From Epiperipatus broadwayi (lineage: Eukaryota > Onychophora > Udeonychophora > Euonychophora > Peripatidae): DNA of 64,000 nt. Made by a program: the position numbers and the translations under genes. Position 1 is the stretch's first letter. Each line of letters begins with the position of its first letter. The notes beneath the pieces are model-generated. The model did not search any database and was not told the DNA's origin. It saw only the letters and a program-made list of their open reading frames with translations. Positions 34,886-46,061 of this stretch are shown in pieces. The stretch lies in assembly GCA_028023455.1 (NCBI GenBank), contig JAQFVV010006826.1:121317-185316 (forward strand), written 5' to 3'.

Positions 34886-35338
34886 GATGATTGCTGGTAA
34901 AACGCTTTGTTTCTTCTGTCTAATATATTGCTGAAAGTGGTTTTGTTAATAATCAGAGGTTCAGATCCTTATGTTATCAAAATGGATAATATTTAACTGA
35001 ATACATCAGATTTAGCATAAATACCTAAGCCTTCATAGTTGTAGTGATTTTTCCAATGGTGATCTGACCAAACTCTAGATTGACTATGTGACTCTTGGTA
35101 GTGTGAGGCAATTTGTCTAGGTGAGTTGGTGAGCTTAATTGGTCTACTTGTGTGTTAACAGTAGACCAGGTATTCGGGTTTACCTCTTGCCCAGAATAAT
35201 ACTATCTTTTATTTATTTATAATCATGTAATTCGTTTTTATGTTTGTAATTCTAGCTTTCCTTTTAATTTACCATGTATACATAATTGTCACTGTAAACA
35301 TTGTACTTGTTTAATAAATATTTTGAAAAAAAAAAAAA
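34886..35338 (+). terminator. 3' UTR and polyadenylation end of L1/Tx1-like copy 2
   Basis: Non-coding tail of about 450 bases ending in TTTAATAAATATTTTG and a run of 12 A (35327-35338). AATAAA about 15 bases before the A run is a standard cleavage/polyadenylation signal and marks the RNA end used for retrotransposition. Confidence 0.75.
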
Positions 35339-35345
35339 CTATTAA

Positions 35346-37439
35346 TATTCATTTGAGCTATTCTACTAAACAAAACAATAGATGTAATTAAAAAAAAATA
35401 CACATTAAATATAGAAAAAACATTTTTATTAAAACTCACAAATATTGAATAATATCACATTCTCAAAGCATAATTTACAGTATTTTTAATAATATTTTAA
35501 CTGTTATTATGTGGCAAATAAATTAAACCAATTTGCAAGACATGATTTCATTCTCAACGATTCTTATTAATTATCATAAAAGAATGCTGGGTAATTGTTT
35601 TTTTTTTTTAGATTATAATTAGGCTTAAGATTTTGTTTTAGATCTTTTCTTATGACAATTGGATCTAAAACAAGTCCTGCAAAAGTTTTTCAATATTTTT
35701 GGCATCTAGCAATGATTGATGAAATGTAGGCATTTATTTTATAAATGTATATAGTAAAGTAATAGGTTCATAGGTTACTTTTATTGCTTCAAAAAATATT
35801 AAAATTTACCATAAACAATGAATGTCCGTGTAATCTTTGTGGTTTTGAAGCTCTGGTCATTTTTAATTTTCTTTTAAATTATTGACCTTCATTGTTTGTG
35901 ATAAATTTTGATCTTTTTTGAAGCATTGAAAGGAACCCTGTGATCTTAAATGCTTCAAAATATAATACAAAGGCTGTCTATTAAATATATGTTACAACCA
36001 AGAATATTTGACTGTTACTTAAAAAGAAAAGAAATAAACATTGATACTATTAAATTATAAATATCTTGCTCAAATTATAAATACAGAATAAAATATAATG
36101 ATGAAATGCAGTAAAGCAGTACCCATTATTAGCGGAATCTCAATACATGCTATGGATACAGGCTATAGTATTGACTTTTTTAATATGAGAGTACTATTCA
36201 AATGTGACACTCTCCAACAATATTAGATCAGAGAAGCCATTAAGATTGTTAAAGGGCAGATTGTATCAATAGACATATTGATATGTGTGAAATACCTTCT
36301 ATTCAAAAAATTTTTTTTAAATCCATTAATCTAAATAGTCTTTGATTTTTATTATTTCTTATTGTTTTCTATTGGTAGACCTTTCAACAAAAACCTTTCC
36401 ATATCTCTAGCTAGTAAAATAATGTTAAAAAATGACTTGATATATCACGACATGTGACACTCAATCGTGGTGCAAAAAATATTAAAAGTTAAACTAAATG
36501 AGACAAAAACAAGAGATGGGATAAAGTTCAATAGTTTTAACAGATTTAAATAAGAAATATGACTAGCTCTTGAGATTAAAAAAGTTCTTACAATAAGTAA
36601 TCTAAGAAGAATGTAGAAGAAAAGTTGTCATCATGAAAACCAATACAGATATAATAGAAATACATTATTAGTGCTCCAAATCATATTAAAACAGTGTTAA
36701 TGCCATTTAATTTGTTAATATTGAATTCAATAATAACTTTTTAATTGTACTTAGTACGAAATAATTTGAATCATAACTTAGTAAAACGTGTAAGTGGAAA
36801 GTTGTACCAAACATTGACAAGTTTGACTATTTTGGATATTCATACTAATAAACTGGATCTTTTTTTTTCAGAAACCCAGTGCGCTGTTTTTTTCCCAAGA
36901 TACTGCCTCAGGTGCGGGACTCTCAACTTAAAGAACTGACACATGTAATTAAATATATGACAAGTAAAAAAGTTCCAGATACTGAATAAATTATTACCTA
37001 AATTTTTAGTCATTGCTAGAAATGGAAAGTGAAATTTGTATATTAGTCAGATTTAAATAGAATACAAAACATTCTGAAAAGATACTTGAATATTTAGAGC
37101 ATAAAAATGGCATCTCATCTTTAACAATCTCATAAAATTAGTGTAAATATTAAATATGCATTGCTTGATATTTAAGTGGTTTCACATGCCCATTTCAATT
37201 TAGCATTTTTCTTTAAAAAATTATAATTTATAGTTTTTTTTTCTTTCTGCAAACTACACAATTCTAAGTTCGACCACACCTTTCATAATGTTAATCTTCC
37301 TAGTATCATTAAGTAAGTTGAGTGTGAAGATATTTAAGATTTACGCTTTTGAATCTAAGTACTTTAAACTGACTTGGATATATAGAAAAACAAGTAAAGT
37401 AAGAGGGTGGAACCACCCTTTTCTTGTTAAATTCTCTGT
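35346..37439. other. Non-coding AT-rich DNA with one imperfect inverted repeat
   Basis: No gene seen. About 35762-35945 folds as an imperfect hairpin (aggttacttttattgcttca, taccataaacaatgaatg against cattgtttgtgataaatttt, tgaagcattgaaaggaaccc), probably another small foldback element. The remainder has no recognisable features. Confidence 0.45.
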
Positions 37440-37690
37440 CTCAGTGTTTACGATCTGATTGGCTGTTAATAGTCATAAGCGATTGAGAAGTTTGCAGTCT
37501 CTCAGTTTAATATCATTAGATAATATAATTGTTGCTGTTGCATTTTTATAAATATTCCTCAGAATTTGACAATATTCTTCATCTATACCTTGATCATTCA
37601 ATGTTTTAATCACTGAAATAATGCTTATAAAATCAAATGCTTTTTTGTAATCTACAAATCCAAAGCACAATGGAAACTGATATTCAAAAA
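37440..37690 (-). pseudogene. LINE reverse transcriptase fragment (domain 3)
   Basis: An open piece reads FGFVDYKKAFDFI (domain 3 with the catalytic Asp), then LNDQGIDEEYCQILRNIYKN. It stops before domain 4. The same family contributes the plus-strand piece at 39.2 kb (QGIDPGCCHILKSSYKNAKS). It is only about 80 codons long, truncated at both ends. Confidence 0.7.
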
Positions 37691-37811
37691 ACCATTCTTA
37701 ATTCAGTTTGTTACAAATGTTAAAATATGTGCTAATATTTTATATTTAAACATAAAATATAAAAGTATATTTGAATAAACTAATAGTTTTTACTTCACCT
37801 TTGATTAGTAA

Positions 37812-38760
37812 TTAATTGAGATTGCGCTTTACGCAAAAAAGTGAAGCTTGTCTAAATCTTATTACAAAGTTATATGGCTTAGCGCTTTCAGAGACCTTGA
37901 AGTTTAGCTGTGGTTTATGTAAAATTTTATGCAAATTTTATAACGACCATTTTCTGGAAATTGCAAAGCACGATTCTTTCTGATTTAGTGCACAATTGTC
38001 ATTTGCAATAAAACACGCTCTTTAATTTTTGTCTCACATCATTGTGTTCAGTGTACAGTGCCCTTGCTATAGTGGGTTCAAACATATGGTCAGTTGTTTT
38101 TTGGTGCTCGAAGAATATGGATCTGTTTTCATCATTATAGCTTTACTGTACAAATAATGATGTTGAGCTGTTCTTGTTGTAATATTGGCATGGGTCTCCC
38201 CATAGTATGCTGCTCTACATCCATTGGTTGGGCATGAAATTTTATAAACTGCTTGGGATATTTGATCAGAAGGTATTTTGTTTTTGGTATTGTTTATCAT
38301 TCTGTTTGTTGATGGTGGGGTGTGGAATCCTACTTCGAAGGACTCAGCAAATATTTTATATTTCCTAGCAATTGATGGTATGTATGGAAGCATTATTCTG
38401 GCTTTATTGTTTTTGACCTGTCAGTTTGTAATTTAGTTTGAAATTGCTTGATCTTTTTTTATATAATGTTGTGTGAAAATCCAACCTTTTCTAGATCTTT
38501 AATATAATTTGTGAGGTTCATTTTTCAGTCATCTTCAAATTTACACAGTCTATGATTTCTGTGCAGGAAGGAAGAGAGCCCAACCAATTTATGAGAGTTG
38601 GGTGAAATTTTACATAAACCACAGCTAAACTTCAGTTAAAAGTAGGCTATGATTATGGAGACTCAAAGTCTCTGAAAGTGCTAAGCCATATAACTTTGTA
38701 ATAAGATTTAGACAAGCTTCACTTTTTTGCATAAAGTGCAATCTCAATTAATTAAAAGTA
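37812..38760 (-). mobile_element. Penelope-like element relic with inverted terminal arms
   Basis: A minus-strand GIY-YIG nuclease remnant is enclosed by inverted arms: left about 37812-37930 (gagattgcgctttacgcaaa, atggcttagcgctttcagag, tagctgtggtttatgtaaaa) and right about 38608-38760 (ttacataaaccacagctaaa, ctctgaaagtgctaagccat, gcataaagtgcaatctcaat). The right arm also holds GGAGAC...GTCTCT followed by GAAAG, a degenerate hammerhead-like stem. Inverted terminal repeats and hammerhead motifs are known in Penelope-like elements. The reverse transcriptase is missing, so this is an internally deleted or 5'-truncated copy. Confidence 0.7.
38067..38600 (-). pseudogene. Penelope-like GIY-YIG endonuclease domain (remnant)
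   Basis: In the minus-strand frame 38393-38067, MLPYIPSIARKYKIF is followed by KNKIPSDQISQAVYKISC and AAYYGETHANITTRTAQHH. The LPYIP segment, the VYKISC...C and YYGET...R...H pattern is the linker and GIY-YIG nuclease of Penelope-like elements, which nicks DNA for target-primed reverse transcription. Upstream on the same strand (to about 38600), broken frames give KMNLTNYIKDLEKVGF, the end of the RT thumb. The first Tyr of GIY-YIG is kept (VYK) and the second appears as YYG. A frameshift follows the domain; ENRSIFFEHQKTTDHMFEPT continues in another frame. Non-functional. Confidence 0.7.
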
Positions 38761-39189
38761 TATTTAATAAAAAATGCAAATCAATAAAAGGATTTAAACA
38801 CACACACACAAATATATAATTCCATCGCTAAATTCATTTAAACCTAAATTTTAAAATACATTTCTATTATTTTATCTAAATATAATGTAATTAATTTTGT
38901 TTTTATAGCTATATGATATTTAAAGACAGTGATAAAGAGGATACTACAAATTATAACTGATCAGTCTTTTAACAGGTCTATAGAATTTTTTTCTCCAAAA
39001 TAATTATAACTGGATCTTCCATTTTAACTAGCCATAGAACATGCTGGATTTAAAAATTTAGTAAAGTGAATCACATTCTAATATTAAGATATGTTATAGA
39101 AAGAACCAATGAATATAAATTATTATTAGGCTTTAAATTGTACATTATAAAAAAGTCATCGTTATTTATAAGCATTTCTTCAGTGATTA
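38761..39189. other. No gene seen
   Basis: AT-rich spacer with a short (CA)n at about 38800-38809. Confidence 0.4.
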
Positions 39190-39375
39190 AAGTATAGGAT
39201 CATCAAGGTATAGACCCAGGATGTTGTCATATTCTGAAGAGTAGTTATAAAAATGCAAAATCAATAATTATATTACATAATGATTCTAAAAGGGTTAAGA
39301 TTGGCAAGGATGTACAACAGGGTTACTCCTTAACTCCAAAACTTCTTACATAAGCAATTTTACAAGAAGTGCCTT
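39190..39375 (+). pseudogene. LINE reverse transcriptase fragment (domains 3-4)
   Basis: Plus-strand reading gives QGIDPGCCHILKSSYKNAKS then KIGKDVQQGYSLTPKLLT, the stretch around RT domain 4 (normally RQGD.ISP.LF), with some wrong residues. It ends abruptly where hammerhead half-element H3 begins, so H3 may have inserted into this LINE. Confidence 0.65.
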
Positions 39376-39610
39376 TCCATTAAAGTATAAAGATTGTCTA
39401 TCTTAATATAAAGCTGATAGTAATCTAGACCAACTGATGATTGCTGCTTTAGCATGAAATACGTCTATTGGTGATTATTTATCTCTTCAACATGTGTGTG
39501 ATCAGGTGAGTCAGCAATATGAGATGGCATTGAGAGTAGTGGGGCGTGTGCAAGTTTGAGTTCGAATCCCGCATATAATTACATATATAAATGCAGGTTT
39601 AAGCCTGTAC
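39376..39610 (+). mobile_element. Hammerhead half-element H3 with the best tRNA-like end
   Basis: A single plus-strand arm: ccattaaagtataaagattg..., a hammerhead at 39421-39481, then GAGATGGCATTGAGAG...GTGG and the B-box-like GAGTTCGAATCCCG (about 39558-39571). This is the copy with the most canonical B box of the family. Sequence after the B box (acatatataaatgcaggttt, aagcctgtacaatg) matches 51.15-51.20 kb on the other strand, so the unit includes a further tail. No inverted partner arm is present. Confidence 0.75.
39421..39481 (+). ncRNA. Hammerhead ribozyme motif, H3
   Basis: CTGATGA at 39434-39440, stem II TGCT/AGCA closed by a T-T pair, GAAA at 39456-39459, a short stem III with one mismatch, then TA and TTGG at 39468-39471. 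Stem I pairs TTGG with CCAA and TGATTA with TAATCT across a bulge. Predicted cleavage lies after 39467. The core is intact; stem III is weaker than consensus. Confidence 0.55.
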
Positions 39611-39759
39611 AATGTATTAAGAAGTAGTTTGTGAATTAAAATTAAAAGCTAAGAGAGTACAAACAAATGAAGATTAGCATATGCTTGAACATTAGATTCA
39701 AAGAATACAGATAAAGATTTTGTTCCTTATTGAATAGCATTAATACCACTAGGAAATTA

Positions 39760-40060
39760 AAATTTTCATTTCAGAGACTTTAATGCATGTGTTGGTATGA
39801 CCACAAATTATTTAAAATGAAGCTATTGGTGTTACAAACTCAAAATCTGATCTTATTAAATGTTTGCACAACAACACACACACATTTGTTTAGTCAAGAA
39901 AAGAATCTCTATAAAAATTTGGATGGATCTACTTTTAATGCATATTTCACGAACTCTTACAAATAAAGATTAAGATAGATTATGGACTGTATATATATGT
40001 TTGAATCTTTCCAAATTACAAAGCTGTTTCTAACAGACAGTTCAATGTATATAAAAAAAT
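39760..40060 (+). pseudogene. LINE endonuclease fragment
   Basis: FRDFNACVGMTTNYL (a worn GDFNARVG motif) is followed in shifting frames by sequence resembling the NTLF..K.RYKTTWMHPRS stretch of APE-type LINE endonucleases (here NTHICLVKKRISIKIWMDLL). It lies downstream of an RT piece on the same strand, so order is not that of one element; these are separate or rearranged fragments. Confidence 0.5.
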
Positions 40061-40775
40061 GACAAAATGATAAGGCAAACTGAATATTTTTAAAAAAGTT
40101 TAAATATAAAAAGTATTTTCAGTAATATAATATAGTTTGCTATAATTCTTTTTTAAAAGCGATGGAGGATAGTTATGTGTTGGCAAAATATATTAGAACA
40201 AGTAAAATTACTTTTGTGTGAGATTACGTGGGGTTATGCGACTATAAAACTTGATAAACAAGAAATTATTGATGAATTCATGAATAGCCTACAGCTTGAA
40301 AAAAATATTTATATATTTTAATTTTATACATTAAAGTAAAATATTGACTTTGACTTTTTAAAAATTGTTTAACGTAAATATTAAAAAAAAAAAATTGTTT
40401 TATAAAGAGAGGCTTTCAAAGAATAAAAAAAAAAAAACCTGGAAAAATCTTTTTATTATAGTTTTAGTAAAACTAATATAAATCTTTATACTATAATGTA
40501 AGAAAAATTAAAAAAAACTTTGATTATAAAAAAGATAAGGTGTTAAGTAAACCACATAAAAATGTGGGATCATAAAGGAAAATAAAAATATAGATCAATT
40601 ATAAGGTTTATATAGCGATTAAATATCTAAATGTAAATATAATTTATAAAAAAAATCCACACACGCACACCTCCAATCAATTTATATGTCAATCTAAAAA
40701 AGTTAACTGATTATTTAATTTTTATCTTTCTCATTATTTCTGTATGAATATTTTTTAAGATCATAAATATATCAT
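40061..40775. other. No gene seen
   Basis: AT-rich spacer with several A runs. Confidence 0.4.
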
Positions 40776-41115
40776 CATCATCATCATTTTTAAATAATAT
40801 TAATCTATTGCAAGACGACGGTCTCTTCACGTTTAACTAATTTCTTCATGCCTTAACTTCTTTTTATCCGCATCACTTCAGGAATTTTCTTAATAATTCG
40901 CATTGCACATAATTTCGTTTTAGATTTTTTTTTTAAATCTCTAGGAATCCAGTTTAAACGTCAGTTGCTTATATATTATCATCTCTTCTAGCTACACGTT
41001 CAGACAGATTCCATTTCGACCTCTTAATTCTTTTAGTGAGATTTGTGATGCCTGTCTGTATTCTCAACAATATATTTTGCATTTATTACCTTCCTACATG
41101 ATTTCTCTACACTTC
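40776..41115 (-). pseudogene. RTE-type LINE 3' end relic with (ATG)n tail
   Basis: On the minus strand the sequence runs toward a (TGA)n tail (plus-strand atcatcatcatcatcat at about 40773-40789). It aligns with the better copy at 46.06-46.53 kb across the segments equivalent to TGVTDLIEKIKRLK, the AR.DNR.T...LNWIP stretch and the region before the tail, though frames are broken. It is an older, more diverged member, and the last 160 bases before the tail are unlike the 46-kb copy. Confidence 0.6.
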
Positions 41116-41424
41116 ACTGGGAACTGGGTCAAGTCTCTACCTTTTCTTTGATAAGTATCAATCTCTTATATTAATAACTGGTTAATTGCATTTATTATAA
41201 TTCTTATTTATTAAATAGATAATCAAAAGTAAATAAAACAATATTTGCATAGCCCATTGCAAGTCAATAATCTTTCTAAAATAAAAATTTCAAGATTTTA
41301 TACTTTTTCTCCCATTTCACTTTACAAACGCACGCACACAAACATATATAAAATGATGGACTTCTTTACATAGAAGAATGAAGAAATAATCTATCCAGTG
41401 CTAATGCCCAATTTGGCATTTTCT

Positions 41425-42520
41425 TACTTTGTTAACCACTCTACAATATTCTGTCAAATGGAAAGGTCCAGAGAGTAATCATATTATCAATTCATTCATT
41501 TTACATTCCATTCTCTTTCTTGTCCAGCTCTTCAATTCCATGTCACTCTTCCCATCTCATACATCATCCAATAATGCCAATCTATCCCATCCCTTCTTCT
41601 TACTTCCCCTCATCATTCCCTCCAAAACATCTTTCATTAATCCAATTTCTCTTTCTCTCTCTGATTTCATTAATCAATCTTCTTTTTTCATTTACTCTTT
41701 TCAAAACTTTTTTATTTGTTATTTTATTTATTCAACTGATTTTTTCCATTCTTTTCCATGTCCACATCTCAAAGGCTTCCAATCAGTTTCTAATTTTATT
41801 ACTCATTGTCCATGATTAATAATCATATATTAGTACATTCCACACATAGCATTTAATTAATATTTTTTTAAATTCTCTTTTCAAAGGTCCACAAAACATC
41901 TTTTTTCTCTTAATAAATGTCTCCCTTGCCAATGCCATTCTTCTTTTAACTTCATTGTCACTTCTTCCATCCTCACTCAACCAACTACCCAAATATCTAC
42001 ATCTTTTTATCTGTTGAACTATGTTATCATGGATTTCAATTTCCAGTCTCTTTGCATTTTTCCCTATCCATAAACATGTAGTTTTTTCAACATTAATCTT
42101 CATTCCATATATCCTTCCAATTTATTCAACATATTCTGAAGACTGCTATAAGAGCCATATCATCTGCAAATCTTATACATTTTATTACTCTACATCCAAC
42201 ATTTGTTCCTCCACAGTCTAAATAATTATTTAGCATGTCTTCTAAATAAATATTAAAGAGAACAACTCCACTTTCTATATTATTATTATTCCCCAATTTA
42301 ATTCTTATTCTTTGTCCAGTATACATATTTCAAATCAATCTTCTCTCTTTGCAAAATACTTTTTTATCTTTTAAGATGGACAAAAGTTTATTCCAGACTT
42401 CTCTATCAAATGCTTTTTCCAAATCCACAAAATATATACCAATTATTTTATATTTTTCAATATATCTCTCTGCAATTGTTCTAACAACACCAATGGTGGA
42501 GAATCTATAGATGTTTGTTT
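41425..42520 (-). pseudogene. LINE ORF2 relic (RT to C-terminus), second RTE-like family
   Basis: Minus-strand pieces in order: IGIYFVDLEKAFDREVWNKL (domain 3, about 42430), VVLFNIYLEDMLN (domain 4 with the RQGCPLSP core deleted, about 42250), IKCIRFADDMALIA (catalytic box, about 42160), then after a frameshift MKINVEKTTCLWIGKNAKRL (about 42100), CRYLGSWLSEDGRSD (about 42010), FCGPLKREFKKILIKCYVWN (about 41880), and past a stop LEAFEMWTWKRMEKIS and VLKRVNEKRRLINEIRERKR (about 41750-41650). This is a typical invertebrate LINE with FADD box and post-RT MWTW motif. The endonuclease is absent. T-rich plus-strand open frames here are shadows. Confidence 0.8.
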
Positions 42521-44660
42521 TCTAATAATTTTAATAAGTATGCAAATATTAAATATGGAGTGCTGAAAATATGCAATCTATTCACAGTGCAACTAAGTCC
42601 AAATGCACATATTTTAATAGTAATTCATAAGCCCAACTTCTACAGCAATATGGATGAATAAAGGTGAGTCAGCCATTCTTTCTCTAATTAATAATGAGCA
42701 CTGATACAAAAAAGTGAGCTTCAATTATATGATTGCTAAAATTACTCTGTAGAAGCTTGATCCATGAATTATTATAACAATACATGCATTAAAATTCAGT
42801 TGCTCGGTGAATGGATTATATACTGCTGCAAAACATAATGAATTTATAAATGAAATTACCTTCAGTGAATGAAATTCAAGTTCGGGTAATAAAATTGCTA
42901 TACTTATTTTGGAAAGTTATCATTATAAATATCCATCACATAAAAATACATGAGTTAATTGATATAAAAAATAAGCTTATTTTAATATAAATTATTTGAC
43001 AATGCATGTTTTAATTTAGTATATAACACCATTTTTTAAATATTTTATTACACATATGTTATTTATCTTGAAGCTTTTTATTTTTATCAATGTATCCCTA
43101 TCTCAGCCCTACCATATTGTAGCCATTGAATGTTTTAACAGGGAGAAAATAGCAATATAGAATGATGTGGTGACAATTAATTATAAGCAAGTCATTCAAA
43201 CTAAACATTATTTGAAACAATGTGGTAGAAAGCAATTATAAACTATTCTTAGATATCAAATTATAAATAGTGAATAATAAGTTTCTTTGAATTACTTATT
43301 TTGGAACACAACCATAAAACTTTTTTCATAACTTGTTTCATATTTCCATTCACTTATATTTTCAAATGAAAAAAAATATATTCATAATCAAATCTTTATG
43401 TTAAATTTTATGAAAAAGCATAAGTTCAAATAAATTAATCTTAAAAATAAAACATCAACTTTGCAAATAAAAAAATAGCATTGATCTATAACCACAATAA
43501 ATTTCATTTTAATTTTTGGGATAACAAATATATTTAATGGAAAAAAAACCTTTTCTTCTTCAAATCTTTTGTTAAGATAAATTTCATTAAAATTATAAAT
43601 CTTAAAAGTAATATTTACCGAGACTGTAACCTTGAAAATATGCATGTAAAATGCGATAGTAGGGACCTCTACAGGTGTTTAACCACAAGCTTACACTATG
43701 TAAGAAAAGAGGGGAAAAGTGAAAATTATTTTCATCAACTTTCCAATTAAAAAAAAAACCAATCATAAACTAAGTGACAAAGACCATTTTTTCATCCATC
43801 TTTTATATTTCCAAACTAATGTTCTCTTAAACATCAATACATTCATTCATGCAAAGTCTAATATCAAATACTTACCAAAAATATATATTTTATAATTTTA
43901 CAAAAAAAAAAAAAAAAAAGAAATTCATAAGCAACTAAAACATTATTTATTTTTTTGTTAATATCAGTGAAAAAAGTTGCATAAATGTTGAAATGAATTT
44001 TCTCTTAAAACAATTGACTTCTTCTTTCTTGATATTTAGGCCCAAATGTTTTAATTAAAATCTTAACTGTTAAATGTTTTTAATCACGAAACTCTAAAAG
44101 ATTAAATTTTTTATTGATTTAGTGATCTTAATGGATTCTGATTGTTGAAACCCCTTACTGCAGATTGGAGCATATATGAATATTTTTCAGCATTCAATAT
44201 CTTAAGATTAAATTCTTATCCTTAAACATATTTTATATGATATTAAGTAAAATTCAAGAATATTCCCCAGTAATTTTGTTTTGTATATTAATGCTAGTTT
44301 AAATCATTTGAATATCTAGTTGCCAATGTTTTTAGATGGGAAGGCTTAAATAAATGTCACTATTAATAAATGTTAAAATGATATAAATATTATTTTCAGT
44401 AGCAAATTGCCCAAGTTTTTTTTTGATTTTGAAACAGTAGTTATTTTTACATGTAAGTATCTTAAATTTTCAATTATTTCACTTGTCAATATCTTACACA
44501 CATATTGTATATATATATATTAAATCACAATTATGTAATACAGTGCCATAAACACATAAAAACACAACATCTGTGGCAACTTACCATTGCTTGGAATTGT
44601 TGTAATGCTGTTTTATTATATACACTAATTAGACCTTCATATTTGCATAAAGCAAAAATA
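42521..44660. other. Non-coding AT-rich DNA with one dispersed repeat (family C)
   Basis: No gene seen. Bases 43650-43716 (atgcgatagtagggacctct, acaggtgtttaaccacaagc, ...aagaaaagagggga) match 61204-61270 on the same strand at about 85% by eye. A poly-A of about 18 lies near 43902-43919. The remaining sequence is without recognised features. Confidence 0.45.
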
Positions 44661-45270
44661 GTTTTTTTTAAACACAGACTCTCAAGCTTTTTTTTAGCTA
44701 TGCACTCTCTATCTCATAGAACTGATACATATGACCACACACATGTGAAAAAGATAAATGATCGCCAATATATGTATTTCATGCTGAACCAGTACTCATC
44801 AGTTGGTTTAGATCAAATTTCCCATATATATATAATCAGTGTTTGGTTTATATTAAGATAGCAAATCTTCAAACTTTAATGGACAGGCTTCAATCTATTC
44901 CACCCTCAACTCTTCAGCCATCCATATATTGAAAATTTGATGACGGAATACCCAAATCTCTTGTTGATCATCAGATTTTTAACGTATGGATGGCTGAAGA
45001 GTTGGAGAGTGAAGTAGATTGAAGCCTATCCATTAAATTTTGAAGATTTTCCATCTTAATCTGAGCTGAATACTGATTATATTTATATGTGGGAGATGAT
45101 GATCTGGACCAACTGATAAGTGCTGGTTCATCACGAAATATATACACTGGAGATCATTTCTCTTTTCACATGTGTGTGGTTATATATATATCTGTTGTAT
45201 GAGATAGAATGGATAGCTAAAGGAAGTTTGAAAGTTTGTGTTCAAATCCCCTATAATTACATCTAAACTC
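44661..45270. mobile_element. Hammerhead foldback element H4
   Basis: Head-out palindrome: left end AACACAGACTCTCAAGC, right end GTTTGTGTTCAAATCCCC (B-box-like). The centre near 44950 joins two ~300-bp arms that share gccatccata, gaagattt, ggacaggcttcaatct. The left arm carries a nearly intact hammerhead. The right arm (45097-45161) has CTGATAA instead of CTGATGA and a broken stem II but keeps GAAA and TGGAGATCAT. Confidence 0.8.
44754..44817 (-). ncRNA. Hammerhead ribozyme motif, H4 left arm
   Basis: CTGATGA (complement 44796-44802), stem II GTACTG/CAGCAT around loop GTT with one A-C mismatch, GAAA (complement 44777-44780), stem III ATA-CA-TAT, then A and TTGG pairing with CCAA. The outer part of stem I (CGATCA against TGATCT) is kept. 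One stem II mismatch may lower activity. Confidence 0.6.
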
Positions 45271-46060
45271 CAAGTATATAATATATATTTGTATTCAATA
45301 TTAAAAATAGTTTTATAAATACGATCTTTAGCTTTTTCTTTTTGCTATTATTAGAGATTATAAATAACTTTCATGATTTATACAAAAACTAGCATTGTTT
45401 TCGTTTTATATATATAAAATCATTTCTTAAATGGCCTAAGGTAAAAATGCTTAAAGGAAAATTCTGCAGGTTAATTTTGCGTTTTGTGTTCCCAATAATT
45501 ATACCGCTCTTGTAATTATTATTATTAATAATTTTTTTTTTTTTACAAAAATTTAAAGTTTCATTTGTCTTCTTCAAAATGTTTATTATGGAAGTTTTTT
45601 TTCTTTTCTAATAATTATGTTAAATAAAATTTCATAACAAGTTCTTTGAATTAAAAAAAAATGTTTGATTGAGAAAATTGTTTAAAATTTATATAGGTTA
45701 TATATATATATACACACTGTATATACATATACACTGTATATACATGGACTTAAAATATTCTTAATAATTAATAGTAATCAATATATTTCAACATATCTTT
45801 CACATAAGGTGAAGACAATTTTAATCCACATCATAACACCTCATGGAAAAGTAAATATTGCGTAAGTAAGAATATATGCAGTAGTCAACGATTGTACTGA
45901 CATATATAAGGCAGCCGATTAAATATGCATGACAAATTTAGGCAGTCTAGTCAATTGCATGAATTTGTTTATGCAATAAATTATTACCGTTACACGCATG
46001 TAGATCTTATTATAAAGAACAATTCTTTTGACATTGTCTTTTTGAGTCTTCCTGGGAGCA
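45271..46060. other. No gene seen
   Basis: AT-rich DNA with a compound (TA)n/tatacactgta repeat at about 45700-45745. Confidence 0.4.
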
Positions 46061-46061
46061 C

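Larger units (their letters stand above)
30779..35345 (+). mobile_element. L1/Tx1-like retrotransposon copy 2 with 13-bp target duplication
   Basis: The sequence AAAAAACTATTAA occurs at 30779-30791 and, directly after the 3' poly-A, at 35333-35345. Between them lie in order an ORF1 C-terminal piece, endonuclease, reverse transcriptase, a zinc-knuckle tail, an AATAAA signal (about 35311) and an A run. It starts inside ORF1, so it is a 5'-truncated product of target-primed reverse transcription. Translations resemble the minus-strand element at 1-4.6 kb throughout but are well diverged, so they are members of one lineage and not recent sister copies. The poly-A and A-rich duplication overlap, so the exact border is uncertain by a few bases. 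Confidence 0.85.

Noticed and set aside
41429-41819. Two overlapping plus-strand open frames of 99-128 codons
   Set aside because: They are the antisense shadow of the purine-rich LINE C-terminus on the minus strand.
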